Shown here one piece after another: positions 1-5,865 of a DNA stretch of 5,865 nucleotides. Both the position numbers and the translations under genes were made by a program. The first letter of the stretch is position 1, and the number at the start of each line of letters is the position of its first letter. The notes beneath the pieces are model-generated. The model was not told the DNA's origin. It saw nothing but the letters and a program-made list of their open reading frames with translations, and did not search any database. The stretch is from Clostridiales bacterium (lineage in GTDB: Bacteria > Bacillota > Clostridia > Oscillospirales > CAG-272). The stretch is from contig JAGZAC010000121.1 in assembly GCA_018370615.1 (NCBI GenBank), positions 1-5,865 on the forward strand, read 5' to 3'.

Positions 1-129
1 GATGTATTCCAGTACGCGGGCTACTACGCCGGAATCCAACAGTGCCGCGCCTAGAATGGACTGTTCTGCTTCCAGATTGTAAGGAAGCTCCTGCGTGCCA
101 AAAGTGAGAGTGTCCAGATTGTCAGCCAT
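1..129 (-). CDS. dnaB: Replicative DNA helicase DnaB, N-terminal fragment (cut by left window edge)
   Basis: Reading the minus strand from the ATG at 129 gives 43 residues starting MADNLDTLTF and containing LPYNLEAEQSILGAALLDS, the conserved opening of the DnaB N-terminal domain. In the family this domain mediates hexamer assembly and primase contact. The full protein is the ring-shaped, ATP-driven helicase that unwinds DNA at the replication fork. The RecA-like motor domain lies outside the window. A good Shine-Dalgarno (GAGGGA on the minus strand, 138-143) sits 8 nt before the ATG and supports this start. It lies downstream of rplI on the same strand, the usual Firmicutes order, but 154 nt and a strong hairpin separate them, so expression may be partly uncoupled. 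No convincing promoter was seen in the gap. Confidence 0.93.
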   Translation of the reverse strand, partial: MADNLDTLTFGTQELPYNLEAEQSILGAALLDSGVVARVLEYI

Positions 130-226
130 AAAGAAAATCCCTCGTTTCTGGATAAAGGTGGATCAAAATGTCCTTTTCTGTCACAATAACGAGGCCGACG
201 GTGTGTCCTTCATTCAAACCGTGAGA

Positions 227-257
227 AGGGGCGGATCCCGCGCATGGACCCGCCCCT
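227..257 (-). terminator. GC-rich hairpin between rplI and dnaB (possible attenuator, processing or stability element)
   Basis: The arms at 227-238 and 246-257 form a 12-bp stem around a 7-nt loop (239-245). Read on the minus strand, every position pairs, with one G-U wobble. Read on the plus strand the same position is an A-C mismatch, so the structure fits a minus-strand transcript. It begins 26 nt after the rplI stop. It has no U-run on its 3' side (the minus strand continues TCTCACGG), so it is not a canonical intrinsic terminator. It could be a partial terminator, an RNase-resistant 3' end for rplI mRNA, or a processing site separating rplI from dnaB. The structure is seen in the sequence; the role is inference. 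Confidence 0.5.
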
Positions 258-283
258 GATTTCGCCGCCTACGCCGTTCTCCG

Positions 284-730
284 CTATTCTTCCGTTACCA
301 TTGCGTACAGTTTAGCGGTTACCCCGGCTAACAGCTTTACCTCTACTGTGTAAGTACCAAAAGCCTTGATATCCGACTCCAGGGAGACCTTCTTTTTATC
401 AATAGACACGCCGAATTCTTTTGAAGCAGCCTCCGCAATTTCTTTAGAGGTTACCGATCCAAACAAGCGGCCGCCTGCACCAGCTTTTGCTAAGATTTTG
501 ACTGTTTTACCCTGGATTTTTTCTGCGGTATCCAGTGCGTTTTGACGCTCCACTTCTTCCCGATGTTTTTTAGCGTTTTCCCGATTTTGATACTCTGCCA
601 TGGCTTGAGCGTTGGCCTCCAGAGCCAGTTTGCGGGGAAACAGGTAGTTGCGGGCGTATCCGTCGGATACGGTGACCAATTCCCCCTTTTTCCCCGTACC
701 CTTTAAGTCCTGTTGTAAAATTACCTTCAT
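284..730 (-). CDS. rplI: 50S ribosomal protein L9
   Basis: The 148-residue product is full length for bacterial L9 (about 147-150). The N-terminal domain (residues 1 to about 40) carries the L9 signature around GTGKKGELVTVSDGYARNYL. It is followed by the long charged connecting helix (about 40-75) and the C-terminal domain (about 80-148) with AGAGGRLFGSVT. L9 binds 23S rRNA near the L1 stalk base and reaches across the 30S side; in the family it helps reading-frame fidelity. The ATG at 730 is preceded 7 nt upstream by a purine-rich site on the minus strand (AGAGAGGA, 738-745). It lies 78 nt after gdpP and upstream of dnaB, and is probably transcribed with gdpP. Nothing in the protein is unusual. 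Confidence 0.98.
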   Translation of the reverse strand: MKVILQQDLKGTGKKGELVTVSDGYARNYLFPRKLALEANAQAMAEYQNRENAKKHREEVERQNALDTAEKIQGKTVKILAKAGAGGRLFGSVTSKEIAEAASKEFGVSIDKKKVSLESDIKAFGTYTVEVKLLAGVTAKLYAMVTEE

Positions 731-808
731 GAAAAAGTCCTCTCTTTTCTACAGAATCGCCCAACTCAAATTCCCATAAGGAAAAGGGGCGAGGTTTGGC
801 TTTCTGAT

Positions 809-2809
809 TTACGGCTGTTGACCAGGGGCTTCAGGCAATGCTTTGGCGCGGGCCTGCTGATAAGCTTCTAATGCCTGCACTAGTTTCTTTTTTGCATCCT
901 CCAAAGGAATATCACGCAATTGTGCGCCTGCCATTGTAAGATGCCCGCCGCCGCCCAGCTGTTCCATGATAACCTGTACGTTAAATGCGCCCATAGAACG
1001 GGCGCTGATGGATACCCCGCCCTCGGGAGTTTCGTACAACACGAAGGAGGCGTCCACGTCTACAATGCCAAGCATTTCGTCCGCCGCCTGAGGTGCAATC
1101 AAACGGGTATCGTCGCCCAAATAAGGCGAAGCGGCTACTGCGCACCTATGGTGAATTTGGGCAGAGGCCACCAGCTGCGCCCGTTTCTGATAGGAATCCA
1201 TGGAATTTGCAAATAGTTTTTTTACCTCCACGGTATCTGCTCCCAACCGCCGCAGATAAGCAGCGGCCTCGAAGGTCCGGACCCCAGTTTTGAGTACAAA
1301 ATTTTTGGTGTCCAACATAATACCTGCAAGTAACGCTTCCGCTTCATAACGGCCTAACAGCGTCTGTTCCGACAGATACTGCACCAACTCAGCCACCATC
1401 TCTGAGGCGGAAGAGGCATAGGGCTCGTGATAGAAGATCACGGCGTTGTCAATATGTCCCACCATCTTCCGGTGATGGTCAATAACCGCTACCGTGGGGC
1501 ATCTTCGATACAACTCCTCCGATTCCAGCATTTTCGCAATATGAGTGTCCACTACAATGAGTAAAGTTTTTCTGGTAATGCCAGCCAATAGTTGATCTGG
1601 GTGCTCAAAATAGCCGCCAAAGCCATGGTCTGTAAGCCGTTGGATTAAAGGAATGGCGAGATTTTTGGTGAGGTCAGTGGCAATGATCGCTGGCTTTCCT
1701 AGCTCTCGGCAACAGCGAACCAATCCCACAGAAGAACCGGCAGAATCCAGGTCGCCAAACCGGTGCCCCATAATGATAACATTATCGCTTGCCAAGATCA
1801 AGTCGTGGAGGGCAGCTGATACGATACGAGTCTTTACTTTTGTTTTCTTTTCAATGCCGCGGCTTACCCCGCCTAAGAACTGATAATCTCCTCCGGTTTT
1901 GTCCGCGGCCTGATCGCCTCCCCTGCCGAGGCACATATCCAATGCCTGACAGGCCTGTTTCTCATTATCCGCAAAGGTGGTGCCTGAACGGCCGACACCA
2001 ATAGAGATGGTAGCAGGCACTTTGCCTGTTTCCACAATGCTGCGGATACGATCCAGGACAGAGAATTTGCCCTCCATGATCTTTCTCATGTGGCGTTCCT
2101 CGATAACAGCGATATATTTGTCCCGTTCGGTTTTTCTCAAGAATCCGTTGGTTTGGCCGATAAATTCCTCTAAAATCCGGTCGATTTGCACCAGCAGATG
2201 GGCTTTTTCACTTTCCCGGTAGCTTTGCATCAAATCGTCATAATTATCGATTGCGATTACAAGCACAGAAGGACGGGTTAGATCATATTCCTCCGCTTTG
2301 GTTTTTAGTTCTGTGTTTTCCACACAGTAAAAAGTATAAGTGCCGCCCTCGTTTCCCCGAAGGCCAAATACCGTAAACCGCCGCTTATTGGGACAAATAA
2401 TATCCATCCCCGCAGGTTGACAGGCTTCCCACCAGTTGGCGCGGCTGAATAATTCAGATATTTGTCGTCCTATCCAGGGATGGCGGTCTGCTGTCATCAT
2501 TTTTTCTACCCGTTCGTTATGCCACAAAATTTCCCCTTCTCCGCTGGTAAGCAGCACTGGCAGAGGAAACTGTGTCAACGCGGTCTGATTAGAAGGGCTT
2601 AAACTTTCCGCCATACGGGTCAACAACCGCTGCAAATTCCGGGCGGTGGCACGGCTTTGCCAGAATACATAGGCCAATATCAGCAGCAGAACAGAAAATT
2701 CTACATAAAAAACAACCGGGTTTAGGAAAAACGTCACTGCGGTTACCCCTAAGCAGAACAGCAGCACTACCAAAAAGACCGGCCGGAGTAACCAAGGTTT
2801 CCTTCTCAT
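809..2809 (-). CDS. gdpP: GdpP-type cyclic-di-AMP phosphodiesterase (membrane-bound, PAS, degenerate GGDEF and DHH/DHHA1 domains)
   Basis: The 666-residue protein is close to the length of Bacillus subtilis GdpP/YybT. Two membrane helices are visible at about residues 10-29 and 33-51. A PAS-like region follows (about 80-165), then a degenerate GGDEF domain (about 175-312) that keeps the GdpP-typical LGRGGDQA at 294-301. The C-terminal half is the DHH/DHHA1 phosphoesterase. Likely metal ligands are H349, D353 and D355 in GHRFGDLDS, D421, the DHH triplet at 444-446, and D500. The DHHA1 motif GGGGHLTMAG is at 619-628. The family hydrolyses c-di-AMP to 5'-pApA, affecting cell-wall, potassium and osmotic homeostasis. 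All expected catalytic residues are present, so it is probably active. The ATG at 2809 is the first Met of the frame. Its best ribosome site (AAGGG, minus strand, 2822-2826) is 12 nt away, rather long. It lies 61 nt after RNase J and 78 nt before rplI. Confidence 0.95.
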   Translation of the reverse strand: MRRKPWLLRPVFLVVLLFCLGVTAVTFFLNPVVFYVEFSVLLLILAYVFWQSRATARNLQRLLTRMAESLSPSNQTALTQFPLPVLLTSGEGEILWHNERVEKMMTADRHPWIGRQISELFSRANWWEACQPAGMDIICPNKRRFTVFGLRGNEGGTYTFYCVENTELKTKAEEYDLTRPSVLVIAIDNYDDLMQSYRESEKAHLLVQIDRILEEFIGQTNGFLRKTERDKYIAVIEERHMRKIMEGKFSVLDRIRSIVETGKVPATISIGVGRSGTTFADNEKQACQALDMCLGRGGDQAADKTGGDYQFLGGVSRGIEKKTKVKTRIVSAALHDLILASDNVIIMGHRFGDLDSAGSSVGLVRCCRELGKPAIIATDLTKNLAIPLIQRLTDHGFGGYFEHPDQLLAGITRKTLLIVVDTHIAKMLESEELYRRCPTVAVIDHHRKMVGHIDNAVIFYHEPYASSASEMVAELVQYLSEQTLLGRYEAEALLAGIMLDTKNFVLKTGVRTFEAAAYLRRLGADTVEVKKLFANSMDSYQKRAQLVASAQIHHRCAVAASPYLGDDTRLIAPQAADEMLGIVDVDASFVLYETPEGGVSISARSMGAFNVQVIMEQLGGGGHLTMAGAQLRDIPLEDAKKKLVQALEAYQQARAKALPEAPGQQP

Positions 2810-2847
2810 TTTCTCTAACCGCCCTTCATTCGCTCATAATCTGGCTG

Positions 2848-2872
2848 AAAAACCTGCCCCAAAAGCAGGTTT
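2848..2872 (-). terminator. Terminator-like hairpin overlapping the RNase J stop codon
   Basis: The arms 2850-2857 and 2865-2872 form an 8-bp perfect stem (AAACCTGC/GCAGGTTT) with a 7-nt loop. On the minus strand the 3' arm runs into five T residues (2848-2852), as in an intrinsic terminator for RNase J transcripts. The 5' arm includes the last two bases of the RNase J TAA stop (2871-2873), so a terminating ribosome would cover it. The stem is short with only four G-C pairs, so partial read-through into gdpP is plausible. The hairpin is seen; its strength is inferred. Confidence 0.5.
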
Positions 2873-3872
2873 ATACTTCCATAATGATAGGAAGTATCAT
2901 GGGGCTGCGTTTGGTTTTTTGATACAGGAAGGTAGACAGGGACTCCTTTACCCTTGTTTTAATAGCGCCCCATTCTTTTATGCCCTTTTCTTCACAGTCC
3001 ATTACTGCGCTCCGGACCACTGTCCGGGAGTCTTCCATCAGCTGTTCAGCTTCCCTCACATATACAAATCCCCGGGATACAATGTCCGGGCCGGCTGCCA
3101 CCGTACCGGTATCGCTGTTCATTGTCATAACAACGATAATAAGACCATCCTGAGCCAGGTGTTTGCGGTCGCGTAGCACGATGGAACCCACATCACCCAC
3201 TCCCAGGCCATCTACCAGCACCTGGCCGGCAGGAACGGCGGCGTTCATGCTGCAGCCGCCTTTCCCGTCAAATTCAAGCACCTTCCCAATATCCGGAATG
3301 ATAACATGGCTGGGATCAATTCCCATGTCCAACGCAAGCTGGGCGTGTTTTTTCAAATGTTTATATTCGCCATGCACTGGGATGAAATAACTGGGGCGGG
3401 TTAATCCCAACATAGTGCGCAGCTCGTCACGGCAGGCGTGACCAGAAACATGAACCTCATACATGGCCTCATACACCACTTCGGCGCCCTGCTTCATCAA
3501 TTCGTTGACCACCCTGGAGACCAGCTTTTCATTTCCTGGAATGGGAGTAGCGGAGATGATAATGAAATCATTGGCGGTTACCTCCACCTTTCGGTGGTCG
3601 CTCATGGCCATACGGTATAAGGCGCTCATGGGCTCTCCCTGACTTCCGGTGGTAAGCAGGATGAGTTTTTCTGCTGGGTACCGGTTGATGCAGTCGATAT
3701 CTACAATCAAGCCTTCCGGCACCTTCAAATAGCCTAATTCCATGGCCGTGGTGGTAACATTGATCATGCTTCGGCCGGAAATCGCTACTTTTCTTCCCAC
3801 TCGTACCGCCAAATCAATTACCTGCTGAATCCGGTGAATGTTGGAAGCAAACGTCGCGATAATGATACGGCG
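2871..3872 (-). CDS. rnj: Ribonuclease J, 5'-truncated (beta-CASP and C-terminal domains only)
   Basis: RNase J is a metallo-beta-lactamase/beta-CASP exo- and endoribonuclease that matures and degrades RNA in Firmicutes. About 333 residues of homology are visible, from RRIIIATFASNIHRIQQ at the 5' end to a complete C-terminus ending PMILPIIMEV. Counting from the codon at 3872, the beta-CASP motif TGSQGEP is at 75-81, HVSGHA at 141-146, and PVHGEY at 165-170; the His of the last is a conserved metal ligand. The full protein is about 555 residues. Roughly 220 N-terminal residues are missing, including the HxHxDH metal site, so this piece could not be catalytic alone. No ATG or ribosome site lies at the break. 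A gene caller may start it at the internal TTG (3810-3812), but recognisable RNase J sequence continues in frame beyond that for 20 codons, to about 3872. gdpP follows 61 nt downstream. Confidence 0.93.
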   Translation of the reverse strand, partial: RRIIIATFASNIHRIQQVIDLAVRVGRKVAISGRSMINVTTTAMELGYLKVPEGLIVDIDCINRYPAEKLILLTTGSQGEPMSALYRMAMSDHRKVEVTANDFIIISATPIPGNEKLVSRVVNELMKQGAEVVYEAMYEVHVSGHACRDELRTMLGLTRPSYFIPVHGEYKHLKKHAQLALDMGIDPSHVIIPDIGKVLEFDGKGGCSMNAAVPAGQVLVDGLGVGDVGSIVLRDRKHLAQDGLIIVVMTMNSDTGTVAAGPDIVSRGFVYVREAEQLMEDSRTVVRSAVMDCEEKGIKEWGAIKTRVKESLSTFLYQKTKRSPMILPIIMEV

Positions 3873-3884
3873 GCTGTGCTTGAA
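3855..3884. other. Head-to-head breakpoint joining RNase J and dnaX fragments (likely chimeric junction)
   Basis: Minus-strand RNase J homology (RRIIIATFAS) stops at about 3872. Plus-strand DnaX homology (DTAAVLEFYSRC) starts at about 3864. Both genes lose their 5' ends here, facing each other, and the two reading frames are codon-aligned antisense to each other. No inverted repeat, target duplication or transposase is visible. The shared stretch of roughly 9 bases fits both families, consistent with joining at microhomology. The exact breakpoint cannot be fixed without the parent sequences. Confidence 0.8.
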
Positions 3885-4661
3885 TTCTATTCGCGGTGCA
3901 GAAGAAATTCCAAGGATGCAGTGGCTTTGTTTTCGGAGCTGTGTTCCTGCTTTAGAGATATGATAATCGTAAAGCTTGTAAAGGACGCCGGTACGTTTCT
4001 GTCTGTCGATACTCAGCGGCTCGACGAAATTTCTTCACTTGCCGATAGGTTTGAGCTTGCAGAGATAGTGCGCTGTGTATCCTTGCTTCAAAACGGTATC
4101 TATGAAGTTTCAAGATACAAAGACAAGCATATTATGGCTGAGCTCACGCTGATAAGGCTTACTAATCCAAATCTCGGCGGAGATTATGACGATTTGAACG
4201 CCAGGCTTTCAAAGCTTGAAAAATTCGGTGTTGTTTCACTTATTGAAAATACTGAGAAAAAGACAAGCAGAGATAGTGCTGAAAGGGTTGAAGATGAGCG
4301 TAAAACAGTGCATGTAGACAGTGTGAAAGACAAAAAGACGTCTGAATCCGCCGGTAATCATCTGCAACCAAACGGTGCATCGCCTGATTTTGCCGAGAAT
4401 TTACTGCATGAGCTTGCGGCTCTCGGCGGCAGGTCTATTCTGCCGTTCATTTCTAAATCATCTATTTTAACAAGCGCTAATATTTTATATATTGTTTGTT
4501 CTAAATGCGATTTTGCGTATTCGGTTCTCAGCAGTGCCGAGAATATATCTATTATTGAAAATGCTGCAAAAAAGGCGTCCGGCAGTGACTGGACAGTACG
4601 CTTTAAGGAACCTGAAAGCGCAGCAGTCGAAGGTCGTGACGAAATAGATTCGTTTAGCTAG
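3864..4661 (+). CDS. dnaX: DNA polymerase III subunit gamma/tau, C-terminal part (5'-truncated)
   Basis: DnaX is the clamp-loader ATPase subunit of the replicase. About 265 residues remain, counted from the Asp codon at 3864. Residues 1 to about 110 match the end of the gamma/tau core, the collar/oligomerisation domain, with SKDAVALFSELCSCFRDMII and the conserved ELTLIRLTNP near residue 93. A charged, low-complexity linker (about 130-172) follows, then a tau-type C-terminal domain (about 173-248), which in the family contacts the polymerase and helicase. The Walker A/B, zinc-binding and SRC-motif half (several hundred residues) is absent. The open frame extends back to a GTG at 3834, but those ten residues (MNVGSKRRDN) are the antisense of RNase J codons and are not a credible start. 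ebfC follows 42 nt later, as in the standard dnaX-ebfC-recR operon, which supports the identification despite low overall conservation. Confidence 0.88.
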   Translation, partial: DTAAVLEFYSRCRRNSKDAVALFSELCSCFRDMIIVKLVKDAGTFLSVDTQRLDEISSLADRFELAEIVRCVSLLQNGIYEVSRYKDKHIMAELTLIRLTNPNLGGDYDDLNARLSKLEKFGVVSLIENTEKKTSRDSAERVEDERKTVHVDSVKDKKTSESAGNHLQPNGASPDFAENLLHELAALGGRSILPFISKSSILTSANILYIVCSKCDFAYSVLSSAENISIIENAAKKASGSDWTVRFKEPESAAVEGRDEIDSFS

Positions 4662-4691
4662 CTTTTAATCAGCGCTGAAGATATTTTGTAT

Positions 4692-4697
4692 AAGGAG
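4692..4697 (+). promoter_or_regulatory. Ribosome binding site deciding the ebfC start
   Basis: AAGGAG lies 6 nt before the ATG at 4704. This favours that start over the in-frame ATG at 4734, which has no comparable site. Confidence 0.8.
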
Positions 4698-4703
4698 TAA
4701 ATT

Positions 4704-5045
4704 ATGAAAGCAAGATTACCGGAAGGTTATAATATGAAGCAGAGCGATATGATGCGCAAGGTACAAAAGATGCAGGAAGATGTTGCGGCTGCTCAGAAGG
4801 AAGTTGAGGAAAGCGTTTTTAGCGCAAAGTCCGGCGGAGGCATGGTTCTTGTGGAAATGAACGGAAAAAAGGAACTGCTTTCCGTAAAGCTTGAAAAGGA
4901 AGCTGTCGATCCGGATGATATCGAGATGTTGGAGGATATGATTGTTGCTGCTGTTAATGAAGTTTCAAAGCAGATTGATTCCGCACTTGAGGAAAAGATG
5001 AGCGCCGCAACGGGCGGACTAAATCTTAACTTTCCGACGCTTTAA
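4704..5045 (+). CDS. ebfC: YbaB/EbfC family nucleoid-associated protein
   Basis: The 113-residue product fits the family's usual size of about 100-115. An N-terminal amphipathic helix rich in Met, Lys, Gln and Glu (about residues 11-40, MKQSDMMRKVQKMQEDVAAA) is followed by the beta region SGGGMVLVEMNGKKELLSVKL (about 43-63). A second helix has DDIEMLEDMIVAAVNEV (about 71-87), and the tail is Gly/Met-containing (ATGGLNLNF). Family members form dimers that bind DNA, and the gene is nearly always between dnaX and recR, as here. It sits 42 nt after dnaX and 15 nt before recR, so the three are probably cotranscribed. The precise cellular role is not well settled in the family. Confidence 0.95.
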   Translation: MKARLPEGYNMKQSDMMRKVQKMQEDVAAAQKEVEESVFSAKSGGGMVLVEMNGKKELLSVKLEKEAVDPDDIEMLEDMIVAAVNEVSKQIDSALEEKMSAATGGLNLNFPTL

Positions 5046-5060
5046 TAAAAAGACAGACTT

Positions 5061-5657
5061 ATGCAGTATATTCCTATTTTTTCTAAATTGGTTGAGGAGT
5101 TTGAAAAGCTTCCCGGAGTCGGTTCAAAGTCTGCACAAAAAATGGCTTATTATATTATTGCCGCCGATAAATCGGTTGCAAAAACATTTGCGGATACTTT
5201 GTTGGAAGCTAAGCAGAAAATCCGTTGCTGTTCTGTTTGCCAGAATCTGACGGATAAAGAACTGTGTTCTATTTGTTCGGGGGATAAACGAGACCGCTCG
5301 GTTATTTGTGTTGTGGAAAAGCCGAGTGATGTGGACGCGATTGAACGTACCCGCGATTTTAACGGACTATATCATGTTCTTCATGGACTTATATCACCCA
5401 TGAACGACGTGGGACCGGATGATATTAAGTTGTCCGAATTGCTTGTCCGTGTCAGTGAAAACGATATAAACGAGGTCATTATGGCAACCAGTCCGAATGT
5501 TGAGGGTCAGGCAACTGCCATGTATATAGCAAAGCTGTTAAAACCGTTTGATGTAAAGGTTACCGGCTTGGCACTCGGTATTCCTGTCGGCGGAAGTTTG
5601 GAATATTCTGACAGTATAACACTTGCAAGAGCTATGGAAAACAGGCGAGAAATATAA
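5061..5657 (+). CDS. recR: Recombination mediator protein RecR
   Basis: The 198-residue protein is full length for RecR, which acts with RecO (and RecF) to load RecA onto single-stranded DNA at gaps. The domains are in order. A helix-hairpin-helix carries LPGVGSKSAQKMAYYI (17-32). The zinc finger has C57-x2-C60 and C69-x2-C72. A Toprim domain begins VICVVEKPSD (81-90, acidic E86), with SPNVEGQATA (144-153) later in it. The C-terminal motif is GIPVGGSLEYSDSITLARA (173-191). The ATG follows ebfC's TAA by 15 nt, and no clear Shine-Dalgarno lies between, only AAAGACAGAC. Translation may therefore depend on coupling to ebfC. There is no sign of damage. Confidence 0.98.
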   Translation: MQYIPIFSKLVEEFEKLPGVGSKSAQKMAYYIIAADKSVAKTFADTLLEAKQKIRCCSVCQNLTDKELCSICSGDKRDRSVICVVEKPSDVDAIERTRDFNGLYHVLHGLISPMNDVGPDDIKLSELLVRVSENDINEVIMATSPNVEGQATAMYIAKLLKPFDVKVTGLALGIPVGGSLEYSDSITLARAMENRREI

Positions 5658-5674
5658 TTTAAGGGGATTTGTTT

Positions 5675-5865
5675 ATGGATTATATGAAAGAATATGAAAG
5701 ATGGCTTTCCTTTGCAGGTCTTGACGAGAGAAATAAAGCGGAACTTATATCTATGCATGGCAATGACGAGGAGATTTTTTCTCGCTTTTACACGTCGCTT
5801 AATTTCGGTACGGCAGGTCTGCGCGGGCTTATGGGAGCCGGTACAAACAGAATGAATATATATAC
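5675..5865 (+). CDS. Phosphoglucomutase/phosphomannomutase family protein, N-terminal fragment (cut by right window edge)
   Basis: The first 63 codons are present plus two bases of the next. FGTAGLRG (44-51) and GAGTNRMN (54-61) are the characteristic N-terminal motifs of the PgcA-like branch of the alpha-D-phosphohexomutase superfamily, whose members interconvert sugar 1- and 6-phosphates. The catalytic phosphoserine loop lies beyond the window, so substrate (glucose, mannose or pentose phosphate) cannot be decided. AAGGGG at 5661-5666, 8 nt before the ATG, supports this start over the in-frame Met at codon 4. The gene begins 17 nt after recR and is probably cotranscribed with it. Confidence 0.9.
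   Translation, partial: MDYMKEYERWLSFAGLDERNKAELISMHGNDEEIFSRFYTSLNFGTAGLRGLMGAGTNRMNIY

Noticed and set aside
757..792. Six-base inverted repeat TCGCCC/GGGCGA in the gdpP-rplI gap
   Set aside because: The arms are short, the loop is 24 nt and there is no T-tract; this is expected by chance.
920..2222. Several plus-strand open frames of 60-100 codons opposite gdpP
   Set aside because: They are antisense to a conserved coding gene, have no recognisable domains and lack convincing ribosome sites.
2919..3620. Plus-strand open frames opposite RNase J
   Set aside because: They are shadows of a well-conserved gene on the other strand; their proteins match nothing I recognise.
3834..3863. GTG at 3834 as the start of a 275-residue gene with N-terminus MNVGSKRRDN
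   Set aside because: These codons are the exact antisense of conserved RNase J residues (ATFASNIH). There is no ribosome site, and DnaX homology starts only after them. It is an artefact of the junction.
3855..3884. Transposon or phage insertion as the cause of the double truncation
   Set aside because: No transposase, integrase, terminal inverted repeat, target duplication or tRNA is visible. The two gene fragments abut directly.
3885..4035. Minus-strand RNase J frame staying open to about 4035 beyond the homology
   Set aside because: The extra residues are codon-aligned antisense of dnaX and do not resemble RNase J. There is no start codon context.
4670..4677. Palindrome CAGCGCTG between dnaX and ebfC
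   Set aside because: An 8-base palindrome with no loop or flanking signal; no support for an operator.
1..5865. CRISPR arrays, tRNA/rRNA genes, retron or defence-type systems
   Set aside because: No direct-repeat arrays, cloverleaf-like segments or defence-related protein motifs were seen; the genes account for nearly all of the sequence.

Overview
The window looks like two pieces of low-GC Gram-positive (Clostridia/Oscillospirales-type) chromosome joined head to head near position 3,870. Family membership, gene order and Shine-Dalgarno-led starts all point to Firmicutes. This is inference from protein families and synteny; no species can be named from the sequence.

Left block (1 to about 3,872, all genes on the minus strand). 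In transcription order these are ribonuclease J (3' two thirds only), a GdpP-type cyclic-di-AMP phosphodiesterase, ribosomal protein L9 (rplI) and the first 43 codons of the replicative helicase dnaB, which runs off the left edge. The gdpP-rplI-dnaB order is a classic Firmicutes arrangement. Two hairpins sit between genes: a terminator-like one overlapping the RNase J stop codon, and a long GC-rich one between rplI and dnaB.

Right block (about 3,864 to 5,865, all genes on the plus strand). This holds the C-terminal part of the DNA polymerase III gamma/tau subunit (dnaX), the nucleoid-associated protein gene ebfC/ybaB, recR, and the first 63 codons of a phosphoglucomutase/phosphomannomutase-family gene that runs off the right edge. 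dnaX-ebfC-recR is a well-known replication/repair operon.

The junction. RNase J loses its N-terminal catalytic half and dnaX loses its ATPase half at the same place. No transposase, terminal repeat or other mobile signature is visible there. Codon choice changes across it: Ala is mostly GCC on the left and GCA-rich on the right. The 12 bases at 3861-3872 equal the 5' end of the Illumina P5 adapter. An assembly or library chimera of two genomes is the most economical reading. A real rearrangement with intact copies of both genes elsewhere is possible but less likely. I found no evidence of a new biological system; apart from the junction the genes are ordinary housekeeping genes.
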